Below are positions 1 through 12,000 of a stretch of DNA of 64,000 bases, one piece after another (positions within the stretch are counted from its first letter, which is position 1; each line of letters begins with the position of its first letter). The stretch comes from Emergomyces orientalis (taxonomy: Eukaryota; Ascomycota; Eurotiomycetes; Onygenales; Ajellomycetaceae): the NCBI GenBank assembly GCA_002110485.1, contig MOWL01000023.1:372001-436000 (forward strand). The letters are read 5' to 3'. Position numbers and translations under genes: made by a program. The notes beneath the pieces were generated by a model. That model was not told where the DNA came from. It did not search any database and saw nothing but the letters and a program-made list of their open reading frames with translations.

Positions 1-596
1 CTGTTGGCTCCGGGGAATTTGTTTGCGTTGCGCCAATGACAGTCACGGTTGTCGGTTGGCCTAGAGGAAACACAAACAGCGTCCAAATGTTCAGCCAGGG
101 AATTCTTACCTTTGAGAAAATAAAGCAACGCAAAGCAAGACAAAATTCGGACTTTCGAACTATTAAATGTATAAAACTCACCTACAAAACTAACGATGGC
201 ATCATTTTTCACAGCGCAATCAACGGCTTGAATGTTCGCATTCACGCAATAATACAAGTCATCCTTCGTGTTCTCGCACTTGCGCATGGGCTGGATGCCA
301 CCCAATGTATCATTCCATGGCTTCCCGCCCCGAATACAGAAATTCGGGCATTCACCGGCTCTCCAAGATTTATCTGTGCAGCTTCCTCTAATGTAGCCAA
401 CCGTCTCATTCTTCGCCTTGGTGTTTACGCATACGTTGTTTGAGAGACATGCAAAGCCAGTAGGGCAGCAGGTCGAGGGGCCGCTGGCGTGGCATGGAAC
501 GTCTGCGGGAGTGACATTTCCGTTGCGATAGTAACAGACTGCGGAAACTGAGCAGGCGAATCCTAAAAGGTAGTGTGTGGAAAGTAGAAGTTTCAT
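1..596 (-). CDS. Secreted cysteine-rich protein, 5' part (gene runs off left edge)
   Basis: The reading frame opens with ATG at 596 and stays open to the window edge, so the 3' end is missing. The first ~20 residues (MKLLLSTHYLLGFACSVSA) are a typical signal peptide. The mature part is rich in cysteine, with a CCPTGFACLSNNVC segment near residues 46-60 and repeated Cys spacings after it. Exon 1 is 596-182. A GTGAGT donor at 181 and a TTTCCTCTAG acceptor ending at 61 define a 121-bp intron that preserves phase. Exon 2 (60-1) continues in a Thr/Ser-rich frame (TTVTVIGATQTNSPEP), which could be the start of a linker. I infer a secreted or wall-associated protein; no enzymatic motif is visible. 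The track-style ORF on the opposite strand here is a shadow. Confidence 0.7.
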   Translation of the reverse strand, partial: MKLLLSTHYLLGFACSVSAVCYYRNGNVTPADVPCHASGPSTCCPTGFACLSNNVCVNTKAKNETVGYIRGSCTDKSWRAGECPNFCIRGGKPWNDTLGGIQPMRKCENTKDDLYYCVNANIQAVDCAVKNDAIVSFVGEFYTFNSSKVRILSCFALLYFLKGKNSLAEHLDAVCVSSRPTDNRDCHWRNANKFPGAN

Positions 597-1688
597 GATA
601 GGAAGCTAGAAAAGGTTATAAACCGATATATTTTCAGCTGTGTAGGTATTTTCACGAATGCTTCTAACAAAAGTGGTGTGCGTTAAAAGAAATTGCGAAA
701 ACCGGTATAAAATTGGGCAAATAATGAGAACCTTCGATGATGGATAAAGCTGAAAAAAACAGGAGCCGGGCAAGAAAAAAACTGAACAGCAGAATAAGAA
801 ACCCTTATCAAAATCCAAGAGGTTTCAAACAGTGCCATAATAAAGGCGAAGATACTGGCGTCAGTGGGACCTAGGTACAGTACATCAATAACTGGCATCA
901 TTCCCTGCAACAAGCCTCATGGCGATCCCCCGCCGTTGTTGACTGATTCGACACAGAGACGGCATAGCAGTTGTGAAACCCACAACCTTCGAGCTTAGCA
1001 TCCTGATCAGCCCCATAACTGGGACATACGCGGGAAAATTGAAGGTCGATTACCCGGGGAGCATCTGAGGAAGGAAATTTCAAAAGCAGATCATGGAATC
1101 GAGGGGCAGCTGAGAAAAACCGATGGTTGCATCCACTGTACATCAATTATCCCCCACAGAAGATACGAAGTACCCTTTCACAAAAGCCGATGATTCCTTT
1201 ATGCGAGGCTAAACCGGATAATGTCACAGGTGGATATCACCCAGGGCTGTGTGGCAGCGGAAAAAGTTGCAGGTAGATGCACCTCGGGCAGGAAGGTCAG
1301 GACGAAGGTTTCAGAGCTGCCAGCTGGGTGTTAGTTATTTATCAAACGTTGCGGCAACTCAAATTCTGCCCAATAGCGAACGGTGTGACAAAGCTTTGCA
1401 ATGCAAAAAAAATAAAGTTAAACATATTTATTCCTTGAACAAGAAGCATTTGCATGTCACCTGATAGATTTTTACGCACATCTTGCGTTTAGCCTCCAGA
1501 AAGAAATGTTGGAAGTTCATGAAGGGCCTCGACCAATCATTTTGGGCGCGTTGATGGATAAATACCCCTAGGACACCAGCTTTCAAGGGTCATGGTGAAT
1601 GTACCAGGAACCCATAAAACTAGCCAGCTTAATACGTCAGGAGCTCTATTTGGTCTGGTGTTCAATCATTGAACCCTTCTCTGGCGTT
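597..1688. other. Intergenic, no convincing gene
   Basis: About 1.1 kb between the secreted-protein gene and the kinase pseudogene. One minus-strand ORF from an ATG at 1143 to 898 is cysteine-containing and is preceded by an acceptor-like TGTACAG, so it could be an isolated exon or relic, but I find no partner exon. The rest shows no protein-like frame. Confidence 0.4.
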
Positions 1689-3316
1689 ATGGACACCAAC
1701 GCGCTTGTTGATATCGTCCCACGAAGAGCAAATCTACCTTTGGGTCGAAAAGGTGATCGAAACTCGCACAGCAGGCCATCTTTGCCAGTGGAGGTCAGCC
1801 TTTCTTTCACCCCGAGAAGCTTCCCTGTTAACTAGGCGGTAAACTTCACTATGGCGGGTTCAATGCCGGCATAAAGGGTCTTCGCCGACAGCGCAGCCTG
1901 GATGGTTCGTTTCCCTTGTGTGGGGATGGTCTGTGATGACTACGCCGATGAGAAAGTTGCTGTGGAGATCGAGGCTCTGAATCTCATCTACGAGGAAACT
2001 ACTATTCCCGTTCCGAGGGTACATACATGGGGTCGTGCTGCCAGCAACACACTTGGCCTAGGCTCATTCATCATGATGGATTTCATTCATGGTGTTAGCC
2101 TCAGCGACATTCTCAAGGATCCTAATGCCGAACGGCCCACCAGACTCATGATGGAGGACGTCAGTGAAACCGATTTTGAAATTATCTACAGGCAGTGGGC
2201 GAATTTTCTACTTCAGCTCTTCAAGCTTGATTTTGATCGGATTGGCAGCCTACCGTCGCCAAGTGCTGAATCCCAGAGCCCTACTCAAATTTAAAGCACA
2301 TAACATCCTGCAAAATGGAGGAGTTGACACATTCGGTACGGCTCGCAGCTGTCCTTTCTCACCTTTCCAACTGCCCTAATTGAGATCGTTAGTTTAACCT
2401 AGGTGACCGAAGCCCGGGGTTTACGACAACAACTGAGTATTGTTAATATGTTGTCGGGAGGACTGGGAGCAGCTCATTGATCAGCCAAACTCGATTGTTG
2501 GCTTATATGATGCTAAGAACAAATATGCCGCCTTTAAGGTCCTAAGAGCCTTAATAAGTCACTTTGCCAACGCGAAGTATGACCATTACAAGTCTAAATT
2601 GATTGGCGACGATCTCGGCTTGACGAAACTGATTGTTTGAGGTAGGGAAGACCTCACTTTCGTCGGAGTAGTAGTCCTTGAGTCGTCATACCTTGGACCC
2701 GCACAGATGTTTGGCTCGGCGCCATGCTGGCTTCTCCAAGATAGGCCTGTCAATAGCACGTGGGACTGCAACGGTGATGAGCCGCCCAAGATTGCCACCC
2801 GGCACTTCAAATGTCTAGAGATTTTCGTACATATCTTGGAGGAATAGAGGAAAATGCTAGGGCACGAAGAGAAAGAACCGTCCAGTCTCATCAAGTGATC
2901 GCAAGCCTCTGGGGCCATGTGGTTGCATATGCTTTTCTCCTCTGGTTTCAATGACCATCGTAACTTTCCTTTTTACGTAGCTGCGCCGACACATAGGAGC
3001 TACTGAGTGTGCGAATCATGAAAAAGAATTTAATACTGTTGAAGTGCTTGAAACATTTGCGGCGCGGAAGGTGAGGGACTTGAGTGAATACGATACAGCG
3101 TTGGAGAAGATGGAGGAAGACAAAGCGCTGGTGGATAGCGGGCAGATGACGAGAGAGCATTTCATCGCGAATGCTCTAAGAAAACCCCACTACCTTCACG
3201 GCTCCTCGCTGTCTGTGGTCAACGACGAGATAAAGGACGATGGATTGCTCCACAAGATCATTGCATGGCTTCGCTCGCGAGTTGCCAAGTTGAGACGGGT
3301 TACCAAGACGGGGTGA
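1689..3316 (+). pseudogene. APH/choline-kinase-like phosphotransferase pseudogene
   Basis: Fragments of one fungal APH-family (aminoglycoside phosphotransferase fold) protein follow each other in order but in different frames: EEQIYLWVEKVIE near 1725, GGFNAGIK near 1865, a long block at 1902-2294 (MVRFPCVGM, PVPRVHTWGRA, GSFIMMDFIHG), DWEQLIDQPNSIVGLYDAKNKY near 2465, KLIGDDLGLTKLIV near 2600, and a C-terminal block at 3044-3316. I count at least three frame changes (about 1805, 1880 and 2290-2440). In-frame stops lie at about 1830, 2638, 2846 and 2898. Several stops are explained by a single C-to-T or G-to-A change. The family is expanded in Onygenales. Here the gene is clearly dead, and the reading is from family knowledge without alignment. 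Confidence 0.75.
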
Positions 3317-4713
3317 GAGATTGGGTGGTGCCTGCAGGAGTTACACGATTCGAAACTTGCAAACTCAGAACGTGGCCTAGAGAGTTTCCAACGCTGTCTA
3401 CATGAGACAAGACATTAGTGCCTGACTTTCTGCGATTCCAGACGTCCCATTTTGTCTAGAAGCAGCCGCTCTTGAGCAACCACTACCCGGATTCATGTTT
3501 TCTGGCCTTCCTTCCTTGCGGTCAGATTTTTGCATTGTGATAGCTTCCCTAACCTCCAAATGCAACGGGGGTGCTTCAAGGACGTATAGAAGAAGTCACC
3601 GTGATTAAGATTTTTCCAATAAGCCTTCAATAAGTTTCGAGTGTGTACTATCTTTAAATTGAGCCGCAAGACGCGAGCATGACGTCAAATTGACTATGGC
3701 GCAATTTGTACTGCACATATATCTATGCACCTAGAGGCACTGTGTGGATATTTAAAAGAACGGATATTTCTTGCCTAGAATTCGTACATACAAAAGTAAC
3801 TTCCACTTTCCATAGTATCTGTCTCCAGTTAAAATTTGGATTTGCGCCGTAGCTAGTACCATATAGCTGTGCACTCTAATATCAATATATGAGGCTCTCT
3901 CTAAGCATCGCGACGCCTTTTAAATGTACTATAACGTAGTTCCTAGTAGTTAAATCTATAGTAAATGATAATTTACACTAGATCCTTATTTGCTGATACG
4001 TGCTAATTATTTAAAGCTGTCTTACGGGTTGGTAAAATATGTTGAGCCCAATGATGTAAAAATAGAATTTGCCGCCAGACGCGCGGAACGCGCCTACCCC
4101 ACAAGCCAACCGAAACCTTCCCACTTCACGTCTCCCCCTTCCCCTGTCCAACGAACAAGCTCAAAGCATATTAACCATAAGACCAGCCATTCCACTAATT
4201 AAATATCAGTGACAGAAAAACAGAGTTCGAGAGATAGCAGTAATGTGTTTGGCATATTCTCCATTTCGCCCATGGCAGCTAACCTTAACTTCCAAACAAC
4301 AACATAGCGGGAAGCATATTCCTGTTGACGTCAATTTGCAGTTCAAAATGCCACATAGCGGTGTTTATTTAAAGAGGAGGTTTTCTTCCTCTGGGTCTTT
4401 TCTTTCCTTTCCGTTTTCAACTCCTCAAACGTCTGCTACTCAATTAACAGCTTCGCTTCCAAGCCTATCTCTACTACAAGCCTTCACTTGTTGATCAGAT
4501 TTACAAAGTAACTCAGGCAAACACAACTCTCTAATCATTATCTTGAACTCCTAAAACCATTACTTTACAAAGCATCCAGCAAATTATCAAATAAAGTTCC
4601 GCTGTTCAGCACAATACTGAGAACCTCGGTCTCTCACTGAACTCCAAGATCCCCAGCCAGCTATCCACAAACCTCCAACAAAGCTCAGGGTTCAGCTTCT
4701 ATCCGTCACAAAA
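3317..4713. other. AT-rich intergenic and leader of the 4.7-kb gene
   Basis: No gene is seen. 3600-4010 is AT-rich. From about 4370 to 4713 the plus strand becomes CT- and CAA-rich, the usual look of a fungal promoter-proximal leader for the gene starting at 4714. Confidence 0.5.
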
Positions 4714-5628
4714 ATGCGTCGAGTTTTCGAGGTCCCGAAAAGAGCCTACGGCCGTTTTCGTTCCATCTACCGTTCCACCAGATCACAGATCCGGCGAACT
4801 CAAAAACCCAAGCCTGTTTCGGAGAACCTCTCTCTAGAGTCGGGGAGCCTACCCGACTATATCACTTCCCGCCCTGGCCCATCTCAAAGGCCTATGACTT
4901 CCGGGGTCGGGCTCGCCCTTGGCGTCTTTCGCCCATCCACCACGCCAACATCCTGGTTAGACGAGAGTTCATTTGACAAAAAGGACGAGCTCGGAGTTCC
5001 GCCAGTTGCAGGGTTCCGACTGCCATCGAGGAAGGCACAAGAGATCATGCAAGCTCACCGATCAGGTCAAGAGGACGGACGTCCTGTCACCGATCTGGAC
5101 TTCCAAGGCTGGATTGCATGCGTCAAGTTGAATACCTCCGCCTACTTCCGCTCCAACGCAACGATTGCGAATGGCGAACTCATCCTGAAGCTGGACGTTG
5201 CGAAACGGGCAATCAACCCGTCCTTTAAAGCCTGCTTGCAGATTGCATTGTTGGACAATATAATCCCAGAAATCTACCTGAAGTTCTCCAAATTCTGCTT
5301 TGACCAGGGCGGGGAGGATTCGACACTCTTCATCCAATACCCCAACAGCAGCACTGAAGTGCGCGCAGCCATGATCACAACTCCAGAAACAAACTTGCGG
5401 GATATGCGGGTTACGTTATGGTGCAACCTGGGAGCATGCGAGGAACCCTACGACCACCAGCGGGATAACAACGCTGGCTTTTACCACGACCCTGCCTTGT
5501 TTGGTGACTTCCGCATCATCACACCCGAGCAGTCGCTTTACATGAAGCATTTCGATGATACCTCGCCTTCGCAATTTACAGACTACGCGTCCCCTAAGGG
5601 ACAAATATTAACGGGATCATTGTGGTAG
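4714..5628 (+). CDS. Uncharacterised 304-aa protein
   Basis: Single open frame from ATG 4714 to TAG 5628. A CT-rich leader precedes it and the sequence around the start (CACAAAAATG) suits a fungal initiation site. The N-terminus is strongly basic (MRRVFEVPKRAYGRFRSIYRSTRSQIRR), with few acidic residues in the first 40, and could be a mitochondrial or nuclear targeting region. The middle and C-terminal parts (about residues 130-260) look globular, with alternating hydrophobic strands such as ELILKLDVAKRAI and DMRVTLWCNL. I see no membrane segment, zinc motif or catalytic motif and do not recognise the family. It is probably a lineage-restricted gene. The length, leader and balanced composition make it likely to be real. 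Confidence 0.65.
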   Translation: MRRVFEVPKRAYGRFRSIYRSTRSQIRRTQKPKPVSENLSLESGSLPDYITSRPGPSQRPMTSGVGLALGVFRPSTTPTSWLDESSFDKKDELGVPPVAGFRLPSRKAQEIMQAHRSGQEDGRPVTDLDFQGWIACVKLNTSAYFRSNATIANGELILKLDVAKRAINPSFKACLQIALLDNIIPEIYLKFSKFCFDQGGEDSTLFIQYPNSSTEVRAAMITTPETNLRDMRVTLWCNLGACEEPYDHQRDNNAGFYHDPALFGDFRIITPEQSLYMKHFDDTSPSQFTDYASPKGQILTGSLW

Positions 5629-6305
5629 TGATTATGTTGTATTGGGCGGTGATATGCACAGGTTTCAAACCTGCTCTAATTTTTATTTTTTATTTTTTAC
5701 TACTCTCTTTGCGCCCTGCCCTTCTCACTCCCGGTTTCTGCAGTCAAAAATGTATGCGCATAGTCCAGATAAGTTTGTTCACCTTTGTTTTCTATGTGGG
5801 ATCGCCAATCTATATTTCTCATATGTATTTATTTTTGTTCTGATTTTGATCCCATCTTAAATTGTCAATTGTCAAATGTATAATATTCTTTTTTGTTTTT
5901 TTGGGGGGGTGGTGGGGGGACTTTCATCTCTATATTAAATTGTTGAACTGTCATATGTGTATCCTTTATTGAAACAAAAAGATTGGGAAAATATTTAGTA
6001 TCCGCGGAATTGTTGGACTCAAATTTGTACAAATACATATATATACATTGGATTTCAATTTACTTCACATCCACAACAGGGATAGAAATCACTCGTCCCA
6101 TGAAGTTCAGTATATATTTATATTGTCAGAGGCATCCATCCGCCCGGCCTGATGTTATTCCTTCCAACTCTCAGGGGATATAGCTCTCTGCGATGCACAC
6201 AAAGCATAGATAGAAAATCAAGCCAATAGTACACTCTGACATATATATCTTTCAAGCAATTCAACGCTTCTACTAAGTAAGCAGATCACAACACTTCTCA
6301 AAAGC
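5629..6305. other. Intergenic between convergent genes
   Basis: AT-rich sequence with T and G runs (for example 5890-5920). It lies between the 3' ends of a plus and a minus gene and probably holds both terminators. No other feature is seen. Confidence 0.5.
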
Positions 6306-6713
6306 CTAAGAGTGAACTTTCAGATAATTATCCACCCAATCAAAATATTGAGTTAACATGTATAAAAAAGCCGCCCACCTTTCTATCTTCTTTCTACTAT
6401 TCTCAAAAACTGAGTTTATCATCCCTTCCCAGATAAGATATAATAAATGCACTGGAAGATACAGCAGCCACAGTAGCCAGCGCCACCACTCATAGTATTT
6501 TTGCAAACAAAATAAAACTCCTCCTGCCATCAGACCCGACATCCAAAATGTCGTCGACGATAACCAGCCAGCCAGCAGCCAACCAGCCCCTGCCCAAACA
6601 AAGGCAGAATAGATTAATAAAATGTCGTCATAAGCATCCTTGTAACTACGACATGAGTATTCTCCTAGCTGCGGCAAACACTTCGCCCATGCAACCCAAC
6701 CCAACGCCAGCAT
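6306..6713 (-). CDS. Small multi-pass membrane protein, 135 aa
   Basis: ATG at 6713 opens a 135-codon frame with three to four hydrophobic spans: about residues 1-13 (LALGWVAWAKCL), 31-52 (ILLIYSAFVWAGAGWLLAGWL), 56-74 (FWMSGLMAGGVLFCLQ) and 78-98 (WWRWLLWLLYLPVHLLYLIW). A charged, amphipathic tail follows. It is unusually rich in tryptophan. No family is recognised. A TCACATGACC site overlapping a CCAAT box lies about 80 bp upstream of the start (6791-6803), consistent with a promoter. It may be a lineage-specific membrane protein; a chance hydrophobic ORF is the alternative. Confidence 0.45.
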   Translation of the reverse strand: MLALGWVAWAKCLPQLGEYSCRSYKDAYDDILLIYSAFVWAGAGWLLAGWLSSTTFWMSGLMAGGVLFCLQKYYEWWRWLLWLLYLPVHLLYLIWEGMINSVFENSRKKIERWAAFLYMLTQYFDWVDNYLKVHS

Positions 6714-9000
6714 CCCCTCCTCGATCCCTGCGATGAGTCAGATCCGTTTTCGAACATCATGACCGCGCACTAAAATAGCCAGCAAAGGCATCACATGACC
6801 AATAAAACTCTATCGCCAAACTAATCCCAAAAAGGCATTGTCAAGAAAATGCAGAGGTGCGGCCTAGCCTACCCATCCCATCGGATTTCTTCGGGAAAAA
6901 CCGACAAAAATTAGGTAAACTCTTTTTTGTCGCATCGGGTTAGTTAAGTGATTTACTGCAGTTATCTAGGTTGGTTTATTGATTTAATCATATTGTTACG
7001 ACTGGGGCTGTAGAGGATGCATCAAACCCCCTCCCAGAAACCCTCCCCTGCATGCATTGGAAAATATAAAAATAACCATGCGCGAAATTGGGCTAGGGGG
7101 GGACCAGCAGGCGCTGATCGCGTTTTCGTTCCGTTTCGCAACTCCGCTTTAATGATTCTCCGGCCTGTTGGCCCTTGAGTATTTTTGCTAGGTTGACTCT
7201 CGGCCACTAGGCTACGGTGCGAAAGGCAGGGTGTGGCGGGGGGAATGGGTGCAACGGAGCGGGGACAGGGGCTGGGGAGTTGGGACTATGATTATGATTA
7301 TGATGATGATGGGCGTTTGGTGTGATGGAGAAGATGGAGAAGCTGCAGGATTCAAGGATGGAAAATAACGTGTTGGAGGGGCGGGCTTAATTTCGACTGA
7401 TTGCGACTGCGTATGTGGCTTGGTGGGGGGGGGGGTGTGTGTTGGTGGATTTTCATCGTTTTGTTCGTTCATGGTTTCGTATCCCTTAGATGGCTGAATA
7501 TCTAGAGGATACCTGTCGGACAGTCATTCTTTTTCTTTCTCGGAAGAAGAAAAAGAAGAAGAAGAAGAAGAAGAAGAAGAAGAAGAAGAAGAAGAAGAAG
7601 AAGAAGAAGAAGGATAATAGGATGTATGGAATAATCGGCTTGATTATTTGTGTATTTCCCGAGCACAAAATGAACTATGAGTAAGTCGTGGTTCGTGTTC
7701 GGAGGCCATCTTGGTCATAACTGGCGCCTGCCATCCTTGACGCTCTGTAGTTACTTAGTCGGGCGGCGAGATATAAATAGCAGCAGTCTGCTTTATGAAG
7801 ATGCCTCGTCCAAGAACAAACATGCAATAGAATAATACTGTGAGGCTGCAGCAGCAAAATCATGCTCATATAAAGATAAATATGAATATATTTCGGATTT
7901 CTTCCTGTTTCCCTTTCACAAAATGAAAAGTAAAAAATAGAACTGTCTGTCCATCGCCCCCATGGCAGCAGTTGCAGTCCGTCCAGGCAGCAGAAGACAG
8001 ACAGCCTTGGAACCACACCAGAACCAACCAAACTACCAGTCCCACCACCCACCACCCAGCCAGTCCGACCACAACAAGCCAGAAGGAAAAATCCGGGCCT
8101 TGACTCATGCTAACCTGGGCAAAAAGTAAAGGGTGGCCAACCAACCAATCCCAGACAAGAGTGGCACCATTAGTCTCCTGCATTCAGGCAGCTACTCATT
8201 GGCTGATGGCTGGATCGGACCAGGCCAAGGAACCCATGGATTACCTGGGGAGTTTGGTTTCTTTGTGTGTGTGTGTGCATGTATCTTGGGCCAACGAAGG
8301 CTGGCATCGAACAAGCTGCCCAAAAGATTTCCTATCTCTATCCGTTTGCAGAGCTTACCAAGACGAAGAGGACTCTTATTTATTGGTAGATTAGCAGGGT
8401 CAATCAAGGGGGGCAGGGTTTTTGGGGGGAGCAACTTGGCTTTTTTTGGTGAGTTTCGCTGTTTGTTTTTTGTGGATGGCAGATGCATGCAAGGTGGGGG
8501 GGATGGGCGATGAGGTCCGCCGATGGATGGATTTGGGATTTTAGGCCCGAGTTGGATCAGGAATCAGTCAGTCATAACCCCATATTAATTCGTTTTCTTT
8601 AAATGGAGGGAGGGCTGCTCCCGTTTTGTTCGCCGTGTCTGCCTTTTCTTTCTCCTCGCGTTTGTATTATGTCAGACCTAATTTTCTCGAGGAATACAGA
8701 TTAATATCAGCCCCGATAAGGATGACTCGACTCGATCTGTCTTGTGCTGGGGAATATGTTCCAACATATAAATATGATTCTGTGGGGTTCGACCAGAGAC
8801 AGCTTTAACTGTCTTCCAGAATATACTACATAGTATTGTCAGACATTTATGTCTGTTGATTCAGAAATATTCGTCTGTTCCCACCTAACAGGATTTCCCG
8901 TTTTTATAGCAACATCGTATCTTTTTCAGCCAGAGAAGACAACTGAGCCTCATACATTTTCGACCTAACCCTCAAAGCAGAGTTGTGAAGCTGTCAATGA
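6714..9000. other. Long gene-free region with microsatellites
   Basis: No supported gene. Short ORFs here are low-complexity (poly-Lys/poly-Phe from an AAG repeat, or Trp/Gly-rich noise). It holds GAT repeats near 7290-7310, the AAG tract at 7543-7613 and a TG run near 8266. Confidence 0.5.
7543..7613 (+). repeat. (AAG)n microsatellite, about 71 bp
   Basis: A purine-only AAG/GAA tract of roughly 23 units with one AAAA interruption near its left end. It creates false poly-Lys and poly-Phe ORFs on the two strands. It is far from any supported exon. Confidence 0.95.
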
Positions 9001-12000
9001 TCATAAATAACTCTGTATACATTTATTAGCTTAAATTATTTCTGTAAAGCTCCCTCTGATCTCGAACTGAGAACAAAATCCGTATTCAACACCCTTGGAT
9101 CATTCGTTGGTGTCAGCATCATCGCTGCCGGGCTGGAATAGTAATGCATGCATGCTGGCCAATTCCACGCAGCGTAAAATTCCTAGCCTTATTTTGACGC
9201 TTCTGTTTCCCTCTTCAAATCAATATTTTTCTCCTCCCTCTTGCCCTCTTCTTCATTTGCCCTTCTCTTCCCCGCCCATCATCCTAAACTGAAGCACAAA
9301 ACACAAACAAAAAACAAGTCAATGTGAACTGCATTATCGAGCTTCCACCCGCACGCAGCTTGTAGAGAACCTGCCTCTGCCTCTGCATCTACTCCTTGCC
9401 CTCACAAAGGAAGCAAGAAAGTGTAGTGAACATTGAACTTTGCCTCAGGCTGCCATTCCATTCCTATACTATTCTTCCCTCAAAAATTTTTATTCATTTT
9501 CGTTTTCGATGACAGTGATACAGTAAACCCGTTCAAAAGCTCTCCTAATTTATATCCATCGCTCTTCGTTTTTTTCTTCCTTGTGATCTGATCCCTTTTC
9601 CTGATTGTCCTCAAACTCTTCTAGTTCCATCAACCCATCACAGCTTTTGCAACACTCTCTACTCAGTCCGGTTTTGATTCTTCCCTTCTAAAAATTTCAT
9701 CTCATCGATATCCCTTGTACACCTATGCACCCATCTTTTCCTTTGAGCCAACGACTTATTGTCTTTTAATATTACCTTACTCCCTCTTCCTCTTTCGATG
9801 GTCGCAAACATTCGAACAGCTGCCTTCCTCCCTCCCTTGTCTGCGGATCCGCCCTATTTGAAATCCTTTATTTAGAGTATTTTTCTTGTTCCTTTCAAAG
9901 GTAAGCAAAGCAAAAAACAAAAAGCGCAGAAAATGGGCACAGCAAAATTGGCACTCGCAAACAAATCCAGTCCAGCCCAGCCCCCAGCCCTGTCAGCCAA
10001 CCAGCCAGCCTAGCAAAACAATGCGCCCGTGATGTTCCTTTTTCCCCCACAAGATCTCCTTTCCCCGTTGCCCCCTTTGCTGCCTATACCGATGGCTAGG
10101 GATATATGCTATTATTATGATTTATGCCTGTCCCGAAGGCGGCAAAGCGACAAACTGTTTTACACTACCCTCCGCTCTTCCTGAACCTTGTTCATCTCGT
10201 CCCTTCTCCGATTATTTCCCTTGCCTTGTCCGAAACCTCCTTTATTTTTTATTTTTTTTTGGTATACGAAGATGATGCCTATTTCCAAGGTCGCTTCTTG
10301 CCGCCCACCCCCATTCCACCCAGCCCCCCCAAAAAAAAAAAAAAAATTCAGCCCTAAATCCCTGACTTCAATATCAACTTCGAGAACAAGAACAAGGCAG
10401 GAGAATTAAAAACAGAAAACAAATAAAAATAAAAACAAGAACAAAAAACAAAAAAAAATTAAAGAAAGAAGAAAACTATCCCGCATTTCATCCCAATCGA
10501 ACTCAAAAGAAGCCAACTTACCCCAGCCCTCCCTTTTTTTGCCAGCTCCCCTAACGCAAGCCTTATGATAATGATGATATATTGTTGTTGTTGAAAACAA
10601 GTGGTATTTTGTTATTATTATCTGGCCTTGCTGAGGGTTAAAATAGAAAAAGCCTCTTGCACTGTCACTGTAATAATAATACTCATCACCAGTCACCATC
10701 ACCAAACCATTCGTCGTCAGTCGAACTAACAAATCAGCGCGTTATCAGTCATCGTTCAACCCTCCAACGATCTCCTCCAGCCAACCCTTTTTTATTCCTT
10801 TTAAAACTATCGATTTTAATCCTCCAGCATTTTTGCATCGGTTGATATTTGAATTTTGAATTTACTTCCCCTTGTTAATTTCTTTTTATTTTTTCTTTTC
10901 ATTGTTTTTAATTTTACTTTATTTTATTTTAACTTTTGGTTTTTTTTTTTATTTTGATTTTCCTCTTCTACTGCACAGGTGAGTTTCCGTGTACTCCACT
11001 CCGCAAGCCCCCCCCCCAAGCCCCCCCCCCCCCCCAAGCCTTTTCTATCGCTCTTGTCTCTGTCTCTCTCGCCACATCGCCACTTTCCCAGGCTCCGTTG
11101 GGTCAGGAAATCCAGTCATACAACCCTAAATGATCCCATTCTTCTTCTTCTTCGTCTCTTCCTCCCCTTATCCGCTTGGCCTCCTCCCCCCCTCTTACTC
11201 ATCGCTCTCGCCTTCATCCTCTTCTTCCATATACCCTCCTCTCCTCCTCTCCTCCTCGATATAAAGAAGACTTTCTAATGTCTAACTAAATGAGTCGTCT
11301 TCCTCCACAGTAATCCCTCCGGCCCTAAACCTCTCTTCCTCTCCTCTCCCTCCTCGCCCTGGCCTCGCCTCTTCCTCCGTATCCGGAATCCCCCATATTC
11401 AACTTAACACCGCCAACCCACACCACCTCGCACTTCCTTTGGCCACCAGGCACGAGAAGCAGTCTGGAGATCGAATTAACCCTCCTTCTCTGACTCTTCT
11501 TCCACATACTATATCTACCTAGTCAGATAGGCATCCTGCAACCTAGCCAGATCTTGGTGCATCAAAGAAGACAGCCGCCTGGATAAGCGCAAGCCTTAGC
11601 TGGTGTTGCCTGCTTCAGCCAACCACCAGCCTCGTTTTTATTTTAATCTTTAAATCCAACCCCTTCCGCGTGCTTTGTTTGCTGCAGGGTGACGATGTAC
11701 CCTGTTTTGCCATATTCCTCCGCTCCGATCGCCAGCTCAGCAGATTCCAAAGTTTCATATCTATCCTTTAACACTACTACGACTACCAAGATGGCTATGA
11801 CTGGCTGCGTCTGAGTCGATCGGGTGCCTACGCCCCTGAAGAGTCACGTTGCCCCTGTATTTTAGAGCCGAGTGCACGCCACCCCGCCTCAACATACATA
11901 TCAACCTGCGCTCTCCGCTGCTTGGTACCTGCATATCATCGTCTTCTCTTTGGTCTTGTCCTCATATAACCTCCCTAACTACCTCGCCTCGCCCCGCCTC

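Noticed and set aside
36..443. 135-codon plus-strand ORF at the left edge
   Set aside because: It is the shadow of the secreted Cys-rich protein on the minus strand, which has a signal peptide and a good intron.
898..1143. Cys-containing minus ORF after an acceptor-like site
   Set aside because: No joining exon or start context could be found; listed only as a possible relic.
7486..7684. Poly-Lys and poly-Phe ORFs
   Set aside because: Both come from the AAG repeat; no other protein character.
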